This document shows positions 1-5,729 of a stretch of 15,659 nt of DNA, piece by piece. The stretch covers positions 1 to 15,659 of the forward strand of contig VFKQ01000268.1 of NCBI GenBank assembly GCA_009885445.1. Reading direction: 5' to 3'. The first letter of the stretch is position 1, and the number at the start of each line of letters is the position of its first letter. A program made the translations under genes and the position numbers. A model generated the notes under the pieces. That model searched no databases. It had not been told where the DNA came from and saw only the letters and a list, made by a program, of their open reading frames with translations. Origin of the DNA: Anaerolineaceae bacterium (GTDB lineage: Bacteria; Chloroflexota; Anaerolineae; Anaerolineales; Villigracilaceae).

Positions 1-502
1 CCGGCCCCAGGGGGGAGGGGAGAAATTCGCGCATCACCTCCAGCCCAATCGTGCCCTGCCCGGCGATGACGAGTTCGTCGTTGTACGGCGAGACCCAGGT
101 GAGATTATTTTTGTGCGCAAACTCGCGGCCCGCGGATTCTGTTTCAGCGTAGCCGCCAGCCACCGTGCGCACGTCTACACCGAGGGCGCGGATGCGCTCC
201 ACCTTAAATGGAATCGCGCTTTCAGAAACGAAGCAAATCACTTTTGCGCCGACGAGTTGTCCGGCAAATCCCACGCCCTGACCGTGATTGCCCGCCGAGG
301 CAGTGACAATTCCCGCCGCGCGCTCGGCTTCACTGAGCGACAAAATTTTATTCAATGCGCCGCGCGCTTTGAAGGAACCGGTCTTCTGTTGGTTCTCCCA
401 CTTGATATAAAGATTGTGCGCGGCGTCAAAAGTGAGCGGCGTGCGCACAATATGAGGCGCAATACGCGCCTCAGCTTCATCCAGCCATGCCTGTGGAATC
501 AT
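1..502 (-). CDS. Threonine dehydratase-like PLP enzyme, N-terminal part, cut by the left edge
   Basis: This is the N-terminal 167 residues of a fold-type II PLP-dependent lyase or racemase of the threonine/serine dehydratase family. Such enzymes deaminate threonine to 2-oxobutyrate (isoleucine synthesis or catabolism), or act as serine racemase. TGSFKARGA at residues 41-49 carries the expected PLP lysine, K45. TASAGNHGQG at 67-76 is the family's cofactor-side asparagine loop, and VIAGQGTIGLE at 145-155 is also typical. The rest, including the glycine-rich phosphate loop and any regulatory ACT domain, is outside the window, so biosynthetic and catabolic types cannot be told apart. The ATG at 502-500 overlaps the TGA of the upstream phosphodiesterase gene (ATGA), which suggests translational coupling. 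The last visible residues (LPSPLGP) come from a G/C-run stretch and may be a small insertion. Confidence 0.85.
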   Translation of the reverse strand, partial: MIPQAWLDEAEARIAPHIVRTPLTFDAAHNLYIKWENQQKTGSFKARGALNKILSLSEAERAAGIVTASAGNHGQGVGFAGQLVGAKVICFVSESAIPFKVERIRALGVDVRTVAGGYAETESAGREFAHKNNLTWVSPYNDELVIAGQGTIGLEVMREFLPSPLGP

Positions 503-1254
503 GATGGGAATCCAGAAAACACGCGCGCGGCCAGCAATGGATCATCGGTGATGATGCCGTCCACGCCCCAACTGAGCAGGCGGCGCATGTCGGCTTCTTC
601 GTTCACTGTCCACACGTTGATTCTTCGTCCGAGCCGATGCACGCGTTGCACTTGTTGCGCAGTAACGTCAGTGAGATAGGGATTTAGTCCAGCGTAATCG
701 CCAAAGTTAAAAGCGAACGAGCGCGCCCAGGCGCCCTTCCAACCGTCGAGGGCCAGCAAGGCGCGCGGCGCTTCGGGCAAAAACACGGCGGCCTTTTTTA
801 GATTGCCCACAAAAAATGACGAGAACAAAATACGATCCTGCAATTTGAATTTGCGCACCAGCCCGCAAACTTTTTCGACCAGCGCATCACGCGGCGTGGA
901 GTAGTTGGTCAGCTCCACGTTGATGAAGGCGCGCGCGCCAATTTCGGCGAAGACCTCTTCGAGCGTGGGGATTTTTTCGCCGCGAAATTTATCGGCGAAG
1001 AAACTGCCCGCATCGAGTTCGCGCAATTGGGCCAGCGACATCTTTGCCAGCAGGCCTGTCCCATCGGTGGTGCGCTCTAGCGTGGTGTCGTGATGCACCA
1101 TTACGTGCCCGTCCGCGCTCAGTTTGGCGTCCAGCTCCACGCCGTGCGCGCCCTGTTCGAGCGCGAGTCGAAACGCCGCCAGTGTATTTTCGGGCGCATA
1201 GTTTTTCGCGCCGCGATGTCCGAGCAGGAGGGGGTGAGGGAATTTTTCAAGCAT
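499..1254 (-). CDS. Glycerophosphodiester phosphodiesterase (GDPD family)
   Basis: A 251-residue TIM-barrel phosphodiesterase that hydrolyses glycerophosphodiesters to glycerol 3-phosphate and an alcohol. GHRGAKNYAPENT at residues 12-24 supplies the catalytic H13 and R14 and the metal-ligand E22. GVELDAK (E40, D42) and VHHDTTLERTTDGTG (H55) follow, NVELT has E114, and VWTVNEE and GVDGIITDDP close the barrel. Length is normal for bacterial GDPD. No signal peptide is seen, so it is probably cytosolic. The frame stays open upstream to 1524, but that part runs through a repeat element and has no family similarity, so I chose the ATG at 1254-1252. No good Shine-Dalgarno precedes it. A TATAAT ends 7 bases before the ATG, which fits a leaderless message. 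Its stop overlaps the start of the dehydratase gene. Confidence 0.9.
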   Translation of the reverse strand: MLEKFPHPLLLGHRGAKNYAPENTLAAFRLALEQGAHGVELDAKLSADGHVMVHHDTTLERTTDGTGLLAKMSLAQLRELDAGSFFADKFRGEKIPTLEEVFAEIGARAFINVELTNYSTPRDALVEKVCGLVRKFKLQDRILFSSFFVGNLKKAAVFLPEAPRALLALDGWKGAWARSFAFNFGDYAGLNPYLTDVTAQQVQRVHRLGRRINVWTVNEEADMRRLLSWGVDGIITDDPLLAARVFSGFPS

Positions 1255-1261
1255 GAGGGCG

Positions 1262-1267
1262 ATTATA
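1262..1267 (-). promoter_or_regulatory. Candidate -10 box for the GDPD gene, leaderless arrangement
   Basis: A perfect TATAAT on the minus strand lies seven bases upstream of the GDPD ATG. Transcription would then start at or next to the start codon. A TTGCGG sits 19 bp further upstream, only a weak -35 match. The box lies beside one of the palindromes of the 1273-1373 element. Confidence 0.35.
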
Positions 1268-1272
1268 CAACA

Positions 1273-1373
1273 GGCGACTGAAGTCGCCGCAACCGTCACG
1301 AAGTCCGCCTTCGCGGACTGGGCGTTAGCCGACGAAGGTCGGCTTTGTAGTTGTAGTGGCGACTTGAGTCGCC
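1273..1373. repeat. Composite palindromic intergenic element with four hairpins
   Basis: Four inverted repeats stand in a row. GGCGACT-GA-AGTCGCC is at 1273-1288. AGTCCGC-CTTC-GCGGACT is at 1302-1319. GCCGAC-GAAG-GTCGGC is at 1328-1343. GGCGACT-TG-AGTCGCC is at 1358-1373. The outer two are near-identical copies with different two-base centres, so the unit is bounded by the same palindrome on both sides. The two inner stems have complementary tetraloops (CTTC and GAAG). It fills most of the gap between the divergent GDPD and FtsB-like genes. It looks like a REP/MITE-type element rather than a coding region. Confidence 0.75.
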
Positions 1374-1383
1374 CACCCTCGCC

Positions 1384-1412
1384 TTGCCCGCCTCCCCTTC
1401 TGACACTATAAT
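1384..1412 (+). promoter_or_regulatory. Sigma70-type promoter for the FtsB-like gene
   Basis: TTGCCC at 1384-1389 is separated by 17 bases from a perfect TATAAT at 1407-1412. Transcription would start near 1419-1420. That leaves a very short leader containing GGAG at 1420-1423, six bases before the GTG start at 1430. This is the best-formed promoter in the window. Confidence 0.5.
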
Positions 1413-1429
1413 CTCCAGCGGAGACTCTC

Positions 1430-1819
1430 GTGAAACGCAAACAAACATTTCCAATCAGCTTGCGGCGCATCGGCGTGATGGCTGGCATCGCCATACTCGT
1501 TTTGGTGGTCATCGAATTCAACACGCGCTTGCAAGCCTACAACGATCTTTCGGCGCAGGCCGAAGGTGTACGCGCGCAAGCCACACAAGCCATGCAAACC
1601 CAACTGGCATTGCAAACCCAAATCGCCTACGCCAATTCAGACTCAGCCGCCGAAGATTTTGCGCGCGAAGAGGGTCACCTCGTGCAGGATGGCGACATTC
1701 CCGTCGTGCCCGTTGGCCCAGCGGGAAGTGCGCCGACTGCCACGCCCACGCCCACGCCAGTGTCTACGCCGCTACAGAATTGGGAATTGTGGTGGTGGTT
1801 ATTTTTTGGTGAGCGTTAA
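1430..1819 (+). CDS. FtsB/DivIC-like septum formation initiator protein
   Basis: A 129-residue single-pass membrane protein. A short basic N-terminus is followed by one membrane helix at about residues 13-29, a coiled-coil-like Ala/Gln-rich stretch at about 31-66, and AEDFAREEGHLVQDGDIPVV at 74-93. That last segment matches the conserved 'ARE.G...GD..V' pattern after the coiled coil in FtsB/DivIC proteins. A Thr/Pro linker (about 102-114) made by a CCCACG hexamer repeat leads to a Trp/Phe-rich tail, WELWWWLFF, which I associate from memory with Chloroflexota members of this family. In other bacteria such proteins bridge divisome components; that role here is inferred. The start is a GTG at 1430, supported by GGAG at 1420-1423 and a good promoter upstream. 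Confidence 0.72.
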   Translation: MKRKQTFPISLRRIGVMAGIAILVLVVIEFNTRLQAYNDLSAQAEGVRAQATQAMQTQLALQTQIAYANSDSAAEDFAREEGHLVQDGDIPVVPVGPAGSAPTATPTPTPVSTPLQNWELWWWLFFGER

Positions 1820-1844
1820 GACACTTTTTCTTAACTCTTTTTTT

Positions 1845-1903
1845 GCCACAGAGCACACAGAGTTAAAAAAATTCTCCCCATAAATCTCTGTGTTCTCTGT
1901 GGC
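1845..1903. repeat. Imperfect inverted repeat, CACAGAG type
   Basis: The left arm at 1845-1862 and right arm at 1886-1903 are 18 bp each with one mismatch. Each arm is itself two 9-bp units (GCCACAGAG, CACACAGAG). The arms flank a 23-bp AT-rich spacer. It lies between the FtsB-like gene and lysA, and could act as a transcribed hairpin or weak terminator. Related elements are at 5610-5685 and 6971-7026. Confidence 0.65.
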
Positions 1904-1933
1904 GATTAAATATTTTTGCAAGAAACACAATTT

Positions 1934-3376
1934 ATGCAACGCCTCGCGCTCTTGCCCGACACCACCAAAATTGAAAACGACTCGCTGACCATCGCGGGCC
2001 ACTCCCTCGCGGCGCTCGCCGAAGAATTCGGGACTCCGCTCTACATTTATGACCGCGCCACAATGGACTCGGCCGCTGATGCGTATCGCGCCGCCCTGCA
2101 CGTTCACTACCCCGCCCAAAGCGGGCTCACCTACGCAGGCAAGTCCTACCTCTGTCGCGCCATCGCGCAATGGACTCAGCAGAAAAACATGTGGCTCGAT
2201 TGCACCGGCGAAGGCGAGATTGCCATCGCCGTCGCTGGCGGCGCGGCCGGCGAAAATATTCTGGTACACGGGGTCAACAAATCGCGCGCCGATTTAATTT
2301 CTGCACTGACTCACGCGGGCACAATCGTCGTAGACAATCTCACAGAGCTTCACCGCCTAGCCGATCTAATCTCCAGTCTCCAGTCTCCAGTCTCCGGCTT
2401 TGGCTTTGGCCGCGACAATTCTCCAATCTCCAATTCTCCGCTCTCGGTCTCGATACGGCGGTGGTGGTTGAGTAGCGTTCTTGGCGTATCGAAACCCACC
2501 GCCTACTCGACCATCCCCAATTACCAATTACCACTTACCAACATCTGGCTCCGCCTCTCCCCCGGCCACTCCGTCTCGACGCATCACCGTCACACCCAAA
2601 CGGGACACCCTGAAAGTAAATTCGGCATGACGTCCGCTGAAATTATTGAAGCGGCGAAATTTTGCAAAGAGAAAAATCTACCACTGCGCGGACTGCACTT
2701 CCATCAAGGCTCCAACTTCCGCGACCCCGAGCCATTAATTCCCGCCATTGATCTCGCCCTCGACCTCGCCAAAGAAATTGGATTCGTCGCAGGCTGGCAT
2801 CTCTCGCCGGGCGGCGGCTGGGGCGTGGCCTATCACGAGGACGAGTTGCCACATCCGCGCATCGAAGATTACGTGCGCGGAATTGCCGAAGCCATCGTTG
2901 AAGGTTGCAAAACGCGCGGACTGCCCTTGCCGCATTTGCATCTCGAACCCGGACGCAGTATTGCCGCACGCGCGGGCGTGGCCATCTATCGCGTGGGCGC
3001 AGTGAAGCGACGCGGCGACAAAACTTGGTTGCTAACCGACGGCGGCCTGGCGGATAATCCACGCCGCGCGCTGTATGGGGTGCGCTATTCTTGTTTACCA
3101 GTCACCCGCCTCGGGCGCGAGAATGTGGCGAACGTGTCGGTGGCGGGTCCGTATTGCGAGTCGGGGGATGTCGTCATTGAAGATTTGCGGATGCCAGAAA
3201 TTTCAGAAGGTGAGTTGATCGCCATCCCCGTTTCGGGCGCGTATCATTTGAGCATGTCGTCAAATTACAACGGCGCGCGACGGCCTGCCGTGGTGTGGCT
3301 GGAGGCGGGCCGCGCAAAATTAATTGTGCGCCGCGAAACGAATGATGATTTGCTGGCGAGGGATTTGGGGTTATAG
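1934..3376 (+). CDS. lysA: Diaminopimelate decarboxylase with an in-frame repeat insertion
   Basis: A fold-type III PLP decarboxylase that converts meso-diaminopimelate to lysine, the last step of lysine synthesis. Visible motifs are: YAGKS with PLP lysine K70; GLHFHQGSNF near 258; the phosphate-binding LSPGGGWGVAY; EPGRS; GGLADNPRRALYG; the substrate-site GPYCESGD; and GAYHLSMSSNYN near the C-terminus. At 480 residues it is longer than the usual 400-430. The excess is mostly residues 147-201, a repeat-derived stretch between RLADLI and NIWLRLSPG, in what should be a surface segment of the barrel. All recognisable catalytic motifs are kept, so the protein may still work. I chose the ATG at 1934, with a weak AAGAAA upstream. 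A TTG at 1916 would add six residues. No other lysine genes are nearby. Confidence 0.9.
   Translation: MQRLALLPDTTKIENDSLTIAGHSLAALAEEFGTPLYIYDRATMDSAADAYRAALHVHYPAQSGLTYAGKSYLCRAIAQWTQQKNMWLDCTGEGEIAIAVAGGAAGENILVHGVNKSRADLISALTHAGTIVVDNLTELHRLADLISSLQSPVSGFGFGRDNSPISNSPLSVSIRRWWLSSVLGVSKPTAYSTIPNYQLPLTNIWLRLSPGHSVSTHHRHTQTGHPESKFGMTSAEIIEAAKFCKEKNLPLRGLHFHQGSNFRDPEPLIPAIDLALDLAKEIGFVAGWHLSPGGGWGVAYHEDELPHPRIEDYVRGIAEAIVEGCKTRGLPLPHLHLEPGRSIAARAGVAIYRVGAVKRRGDKTWLLTDGGLADNPRRALYGVRYSCLPVTRLGRENVANVSVAGPYCESGDVVIEDLRMPEISEGELIAIPVSGAYHLSMSSNYNGARRPAVVWLEAGRAKLIVRRETNDDLLARDLGL
2371..2539. repeat. In-frame repeat island inside lysA
   Basis: The island holds CTCCAGT three times at 2371-2391, then CTCCAAT twice at 2421-2434. 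A REP-like palindromic unit follows at 2446-2512, and AATTACC, AATTACC, ACTTACC close it at 2519-2539. All three simple tracts have a 7-bp period. The whole is read through in frame by lysA (about 168 bp, 56 codons) without a stop. The encoded residues are Ser/Pro/Thr-rich and unlike the flanking enzyme. I infer stepwise insertion or expansion of repeat DNA at one tolerated site. Confidence 0.75.
2446..2512. repeat. REP-like unit with interleaved inverted repeats, inside lysA
   Basis: GGTCTCGATACG at 2446-2457 pairs with CGTATCGAAACC at 2485-2496 (one mismatch). GGTTGAGTAG at 2466-2475 pairs with CTACTCGACC at 2503-2512 (one mismatch). GGCGGTGG at 2457-2464 pairs with CCACCGCC at 2496-2503. 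The arms are interleaved rather than nested. The unit is therefore two inverted copies of one short module with its parts reordered. It is translated as part of lysA. Confidence 0.7.
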
Positions 3377-3459
3377 ATGCAAGCCATCTTGAACCCAAGA
3401 GTATTAACCATAGAGAATTTTCCAGAAACGGGAATCGCATTTTTTGACCGTAGGCATTA

Positions 3460-3465
3460 TATAAT
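3460..3465 (+). promoter_or_regulatory. Candidate -10 box, leaderless arrangement
   Basis: A perfect TATAAT, part of the 10-bp palindrome ATTATATAAT at 3456-3465, ends seven bases before the ATG at 3473. No Shine-Dalgarno lies between them. TTGACC at 3444-3449 is only 10 bp upstream, too close for a standard -35. The arrangement is the same as before the GDPD gene. Confidence 0.35.
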
Positions 3466-3472
3466 CCGCCGC

Positions 3473-4321
3473 ATGGACTCCCCCTCCCCCCGCCCGCGTT
3501 TGTGGACGCGCGACTCGTCCGTTTTGCTGGGCGGTTTTTTTCTGGTCATCTTTTTAATCATCTACGTTTGGTGGCCGTTGGCTGAGGAAGCCCTCGCTTA
3601 CGTGGACTGGAGCGGCCCGTGGTGGCGCTATCTCGACTGGTTGCTGTTCGGCATCTTCGGCTTTATGTCCGTCACCATCGTGGCGCGCGCGGACCTGCGG
3701 ACGGATGCGCTGATCGTGTTGGTGGGTCTGTGCGGAGGCCTCGTCATTGAAAGCTGGGGGACTCAGACCAACCTGTGGTTTTACTACACTGCCGAAAGAC
3801 CGCCGCTGTGGATCATCCCCGCCTGGCCGATTGCGAGTCTTTCAATTGACCGCATCACCAGGTTTCTAAATTGGATAATTGACCGGCTTGTCCTGCAAAT
3901 CCATGCACCTAATTCGGCTTCACCATTCCCTACTCCCTATTCTCTATTCTCTGTTCTCTACTGGCTGACCTTCGCGTCGTTCATAAGCATGATGTTCGTC
4001 TTCGTCGCGCCAACGTTGGATAAATCTTATACATGGGTCGCGCTCATTCTCTGCATTCTCCTAATTTTCAGCCCGACAGATTATCGCTACGCTCTGCTCA
4101 CCTTCATTGCCGGCACCGCGCTGGGATATTTTCTCGAAGTGTGGGGCACGACGCGCGGGTGCTGGACGTATTACACGTTTCAGACGCCGCCGCTGTTCGC
4201 CGTCCTTGCGCATGGGATGGCGGCTGTCGCGTTTTGGCGCGCGGGGTTAATGCTGAAAATGCTCGGGCGGCGAATCGGACTCTCGAAGCCGAACCCGTTG
4301 GGGGCGCGGGACGAGGCGTAA
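3473..4321 (+). CDS. Polytopic membrane protein with internal duplication, unknown function
   Basis: A 282-residue, very hydrophobic protein that I cannot place in a named family. Two copies of one motif are clear. Residues 93-121 run E.WGT....W.YYT...PP, ending in AWPIA. Residues 222-250 repeat E.WGT....W.YYT...PP, ending in AHGMA. Each copy is preceded by hydrophobic helices and an acidic TD (residues 77-78 and 202-203). The halves are joined by a segment (about 140-162) encoded by heptamer-repeat DNA. The conserved Glu, Trp and Tyr residues at helix ends could form a membrane active site, as in carotenoid-type membrane enzymes, but that is only a guess. The frame extends back to an ATG at 3377 abutting the lysA stop. 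I prefer 3473 because of the TATAAT upstream and because the extra 32 residues look non-membrane and unconserved. Confidence 0.7.
   Translation: MDSPSPRPRLWTRDSSVLLGGFFLVIFLIIYVWWPLAEEALAYVDWSGPWWRYLDWLLFGIFGFMSVTIVARADLRTDALIVLVGLCGGLVIESWGTQTNLWFYYTAERPPLWIIPAWPIASLSIDRITRFLNWIIDRLVLQIHAPNSASPFPTPYSLFSVLYWLTFASFISMMFVFVAPTLDKSYTWVALILCILLIFSPTDYRYALLTFIAGTALGYFLEVWGTTRGCWTYYTFQTPPLFAVLAHGMAAVAFWRAGLMLKMLGRRIGLSKPNPLGARDEA
3921..3962. repeat. Heptamer tandem repeat inside the membrane protein gene
   Basis: Six consecutive 7-bp units run CACCATT, CCCTACT, CCCTATT, CTCTATT, CTCTGTT, CTCTACT. The total is 42 bp, so the frame is kept, giving about 14 residues (Ser/Pro/Tyr/Leu/Phe). It falls between the two homologous halves of the protein. 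Confidence 0.65.
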
Positions 4322-4344
4322 TTTTTTGTCGGGGCGGATGGGCG

Positions 4345-4362
4345 TATAATTATTCTGAAGGA
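4345..4362 (+). promoter_or_regulatory. Candidate -10 box and ribosome binding site of the ABC operon
   Basis: TATAAT at 4345-4350 is followed by AAGGA at 4358-4362, eight bases before the ATG at 4371. No convincing -35 is seen at 16-18 bp spacing. Unlike the neighbouring upstream gene, this start has a normal Shine-Dalgarno. Confidence 0.4.
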
Positions 4363-4370
4363 ATTAAATT

Positions 4371-5600
4371 ATGAATCTATATCTGCTTCTTGCGTGGCGC
4401 AACATCTGGCGGCATCGGCGGCGGACGGTGATCATCGTGCTGGCCATGGGGTTGACGCTGGCGATGATGATGCTGTATGACGGACTGATTGATGGCTTCA
4501 ACGAGTCGATTGCGGGAAACGCGGTGCGTGTGTTGGGCGGAAATATTCAGGTGCATGCGGCGGGCTATCGCGCGAAGGTGGACAGTAATCCGTTGTTGCC
4601 ATTGGCCGATGATGCGGCCATTGTGCAGGCGGCGCTGGCGCAACCAAATGTGATCGCGGCGGGACGGCGCATTCAAACGGGCGGACTGATCAGCAATCGC
4701 GAGGGCGCCTTTTCGCTGAATGTGATTGGCATTGAGCCAGATGCCGAAGCGCCGGTGAGTTTGATCGCCGAGCATGTGCTGGCTGGGCGTTATTTACAAA
4801 GCGGCGATGAGGATGTTGTGTTAATTGGCAAAGGTTTGGCCGATGCACTTTCGGTGAAAGTGGGCGACCGCGTCACGCTGGTGGGCAGTGATGCGCACAA
4901 ACAAAATCGTCAGCGCACGATGACGGTGATCGGAATTTATGACATTGGCATTCCGTCGCTCGAAAAATCGGCGGCGTATATTTCGCTGGCCGAAGCGCAG
5001 AGTTTGTTTAATCTGACGGGACAGTCCACCGAAGTGCAGATCACGCTTGAGAAAATTGGCGCCGAACAATCGGTGGTGACGGCGCTCTCCGCCGCCCTGC
5101 CAAATTATGAAGTGGAATCGTGGGACAAAAATTATCCCGAGTTGGCCAACGCGGTAAATTCAAAAGGCGCAGTGATGGACATCTTCAGCGTTGTCATTGT
5201 GATGATCGCTGGCATCGGCATTCTGAATCTTTTGCTGATGGCCGTGTATAAGCGCACGCGCGAGATCGGTCTGCTCGGCGCAATGGGACTCAAGCCGTGG
5301 CAGATCGCGACCATCTTCATCCTCGAAGGGACTCTCATCGGCGTGGTCGGCGCGGCGGCGGGCATTGCGATGGGGCTGGCCGTCAACTTTAGTCTCATGC
5401 AAGTGGGCATGGATTACAGCGCCTACGCGGGCGTGGCCGATTACATGGCGCTGATCAGCGGACGCGTTTATCCCACGCTCGGCCTGAGCAAAATTGTCTG
5501 GCGCACCGGCGTGGTCTTGGTCATCGCCATGTTGGCCGCGGTAATTCCAGCGGTGATTGCCGCGCGGCGCGAACCGGCGCAGGCGTTGCATCATGTTTAA
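4371..5600 (+). CDS. ABC transporter permease, MacB/FtsX/LolC-E type (first of two)
   Basis: A 409-residue permease with the MacB-like layout. One N-terminal membrane helix (about 19-41) precedes a large extracytoplasmic domain (about 45-265), and three C-terminal helices lie at about 269-293, 313-340 and 379-398. YKRTREIGLLGAMGLKPWQI (293-312) is the conserved cytoplasmic coupling stretch of FtsX-domain permeases. The tail ARREPAQALHHV is also typical. There is no fused ATPase. It is the first gene of a row with a second permease, an ATPase and an adaptor. The substrate is unknown; relatives move lipoproteins, peptides, antibiotics or other hydrophobic cargo by mechanotransmission. Confidence 0.9.
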   Translation: MNLYLLLAWRNIWRHRRRTVIIVLAMGLTLAMMMLYDGLIDGFNESIAGNAVRVLGGNIQVHAAGYRAKVDSNPLLPLADDAAIVQAALAQPNVIAAGRRIQTGGLISNREGAFSLNVIGIEPDAEAPVSLIAEHVLAGRYLQSGDEDVVLIGKGLADALSVKVGDRVTLVGSDAHKQNRQRTMTVIGIYDIGIPSLEKSAAYISLAEAQSLFNLTGQSTEVQITLEKIGAEQSVVTALSAALPNYEVESWDKNYPELANAVNSKGAVMDIFSVVIVMIAGIGILNLLLMAVYKRTREIGLLGAMGLKPWQIATIFILEGTLIGVVGAAAGIAMGLAVNFSLMQVGMDYSAYAGVADYMALISGRVYPTLGLSKIVWRTGVVLVIAMLAAVIPAVIAARREPAQALHHV

Positions 5601-5609
5601 TTTTTTTAC

Positions 5610-5685
5610 ACACAAAGGACACGAAGGAAAACGTGCAAACTCAAGAGCCGCTTCCAAACTTTGTGTACTTTGTGTCCTTCGTGTT
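5610..5685. repeat. Imperfect inverted repeat, CACAAAG type, between the two permease genes
   Basis: The left part is two 9-bp units, ACACAAAGG and ACACGAAGG (5610-5627). The right part is three 9-bp units of opposite sense, CTTTGTGTA, CTTTGTGTC and CTTCGTGTT (5659-5685). Left and first two right units pair over 17 bp with two mismatches. It lies within the operon, so it would be transcribed as a hairpin and might lower or tune expression of the second permease. Confidence 0.6.
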
Positions 5686-5729
5686 TAGGATTTTCCGGTC
5701 AAGTTATCAAAAAACATAAAGGGAAGAAC

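Noticed and set aside
113..679. 188-residue open frame on the plus strand
   Set aside because: It lies antisense to the threonine dehydratase and GDPD genes, which have clear motifs. Its own translation has no family features.
1255..1524. N-terminal extension of the GDPD frame by 90 residues
   Set aside because: It crosses the four-hairpin repeat and the divergent FtsB-like gene. The extension has no similarity to GDPD proteins, and the ATG at 1254 aligns with the family start.
1916..1933. TTG start six codons upstream for lysA
   Set aside because: The downstream ATG is a better start and the extra residues are not needed by the family. It is not excluded.
3377..3472. Upstream ATG of the membrane protein abutting the lysA stop
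   Set aside because: There is no ribosome binding site, the 32 extra residues look unconserved, and a TATAAT lies just before the ATG at 3473.
5661..5729. Upstream start for the second permease
   Set aside because: The extension is translated repeat DNA. The ATG at 5730 has a good Shine-Dalgarno and aligns with the first permease.
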